This document shows, piece after piece, positions 50,869 through 51,010 of a DNA stretch of 51,010 bases; within the stretch, counting starts at the first letter, position 1; the number at the start of each line of letters is the position of its first letter. The notes under the pieces are model-generated. The model saw nothing but the letters and a program-made list of their open reading frames with translations, had not been told where the DNA came from and made no database searches. The DNA is taken from contig JAFDDB010000019.1 in assembly GCA_019311115.1 (NCBI GenBank), positions 1 to 51,010 on the forward strand. Reading direction: 5' to 3'. The position numbers and the translations under genes are program-made. Origin of the DNA: Deltaproteobacteria bacterium. GTDB lineage: Bacteria; Myxococcota_A; UBA9160; SZUA-336.

Positions 50869-50876
50869 GCTGATCC

Positions 50877-51010
50877 ATGGCCTCGATCCGCCGGACGCGC
50901 AGCCGCTACGAGATCCGGGAGTGCCGCAGCACCCCCGCGGGGCCGCGCCAGGCCATCCTCGCGAGCTTCAATCGCGCGCTCACTACCGAGGTGCTCGACA
51001 AGGCGCAGGC
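50877..51010 (+). CDS. start of an unidentified gene (3' end outside window)
   Basis: Forty-four residues are visible, beginning MASIRRTRSRYEIRECRSTP. The following stretch (AGPRQAILASFNRALTTEVLDKA) has a GPRQ-x-ILA-x-F pattern seen at the N-terminus of some transposases and in small proteins of unknown function. A GGAGC ribosome-binding site lies about 10 nt upstream, partly inside the inverted repeat. Too little is visible for a firm call; a transposase-like or toxin-antitoxin-type gene is possible. The AT-rich upstream repeat suggests recent acquisition. Confidence 0.55.
   Translation, partial: MASIRRTRSRYEIRECRSTPAGPRQAILASFNRALTTEVLDKAQ

Noticed and set aside
1..51010. Long Arg/Ala/Pro-rich open frames on the opposite strand across most genes
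   Set aside because: They are typical shadows of high-GC coding sequence, with no family motifs and low-complexity composition.
1..51010. CRISPR array, complete insertion sequence or prophage
   Set aside because: No regularly spaced direct repeats, no complete transposase and no phage genes were seen; only a partial, possibly transposase-like N-terminus at the right edge.

Overview
The window is a very GC-rich bacterial chromosome segment with dense, often translationally coupled genes (many ATGA, GTGA or TGATG junctions). Lipoprotein signal peptides with lipoboxes, a MurA homologue, a sigma-54 activator and polyprenyl-phosphate-type glycosyltransferases point to a Gram-negative-type, aerobic or facultative heterotroph. 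The gene mix (acyl-CoA dehydrogenases, family III CoA-transferases, 2-hydroxyacyl-CoA lyase, many GT-C glycosyltransferases) resembles soil or marine lineages formerly called Deltaproteobacteria (Myxococcota/Binatota-like). That placement is inference; no rRNA or other marker gene is present. One gene appears to decode UGA as selenocysteine, so the host should carry the Sec machinery, which is not in this window.

Layout. 1-5.1 kb: the end of an acyl-CoA dehydrogenase, a CAAX-type membrane protease, a DUF4386 membrane protein, tRNA-Glu, a deiodinase-like selenoprotein with an in-frame TGA and a hairpin just downstream, a ribbon-helix-helix/zinc protein facing a zinc-dependent dehydrogenase across a perfect inverted repeat, and an HspQ-like protein. 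5.1-17.4 kb: a largely minus-strand envelope-glycan region with methyltransferases, an LPG-synthase-type flippase-like protein, three ArnT-like GT-C enzymes, a GT4, a Dpm1-type polyprenol-phosphate mannose synthase, a lipoprotein AlkP-type phosphodiesterase and a PDZ protein. 17.5-22.9 kb: a compact plus-strand operon of a small ribbon-helix-helix-like protein, two large paralogous AlkP-superfamily phosphodiesterases, a second small helix protein and an integral membrane protein. Both small proteins and the separate lipoprotein phosphodiesterase at 12.4-13.7 kb carry the same C-terminal L-R-x-L-G-Y-[IL] motif, at the very end in two of them.

22.9-27.5 kb: a DUF255 thioredoxin-fold protein, a fourth GT-C enzyme and a GT2 in one coupled minus-strand operon. 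27.7-31.8 kb: a stress block with cold-shock protein, TerB-like protein, two tandem-domain universal stress proteins, a coiled-coil protein and a divergent K+-channel-like protein with a TrkA-N domain. 31.8-37.9 kb: an inositol-monophosphatase-family enzyme, a second LPG-synthase-like protein, an alpha/beta hydrolase coupled to a MurA homologue whose catalytic Cys is Asp, and a GPH-type symporter. 37.8-46.1 kb: acyl-CoA metabolism (CoA-transferase, acyl-CoA dehydrogenase, an MFS carrier, and a CoA-transferase/2-hydroxyacyl-CoA lyase pair that could form an alpha-oxidation module). 46.1-51.0 kb: two overlapping lipoproteins, a class I glutamine amidotransferase, a sigma-54-type activator, a LolD/MacB-type ABC ATPase, a decayed ABC-transporter remnant, and the start of a gene preceded by a 12-bp perfect inverted repeat.

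The strongest leads are the deiodinase-like selenoprotein at 2451-3041, which ordinary gene calling would split or truncate, and the operon at 17.5-22.9 kb that joins membrane-associated phosphodiesterases to small proteins sharing a C-terminal motif. No CRISPR array, complete insertion sequence or rRNA was seen.
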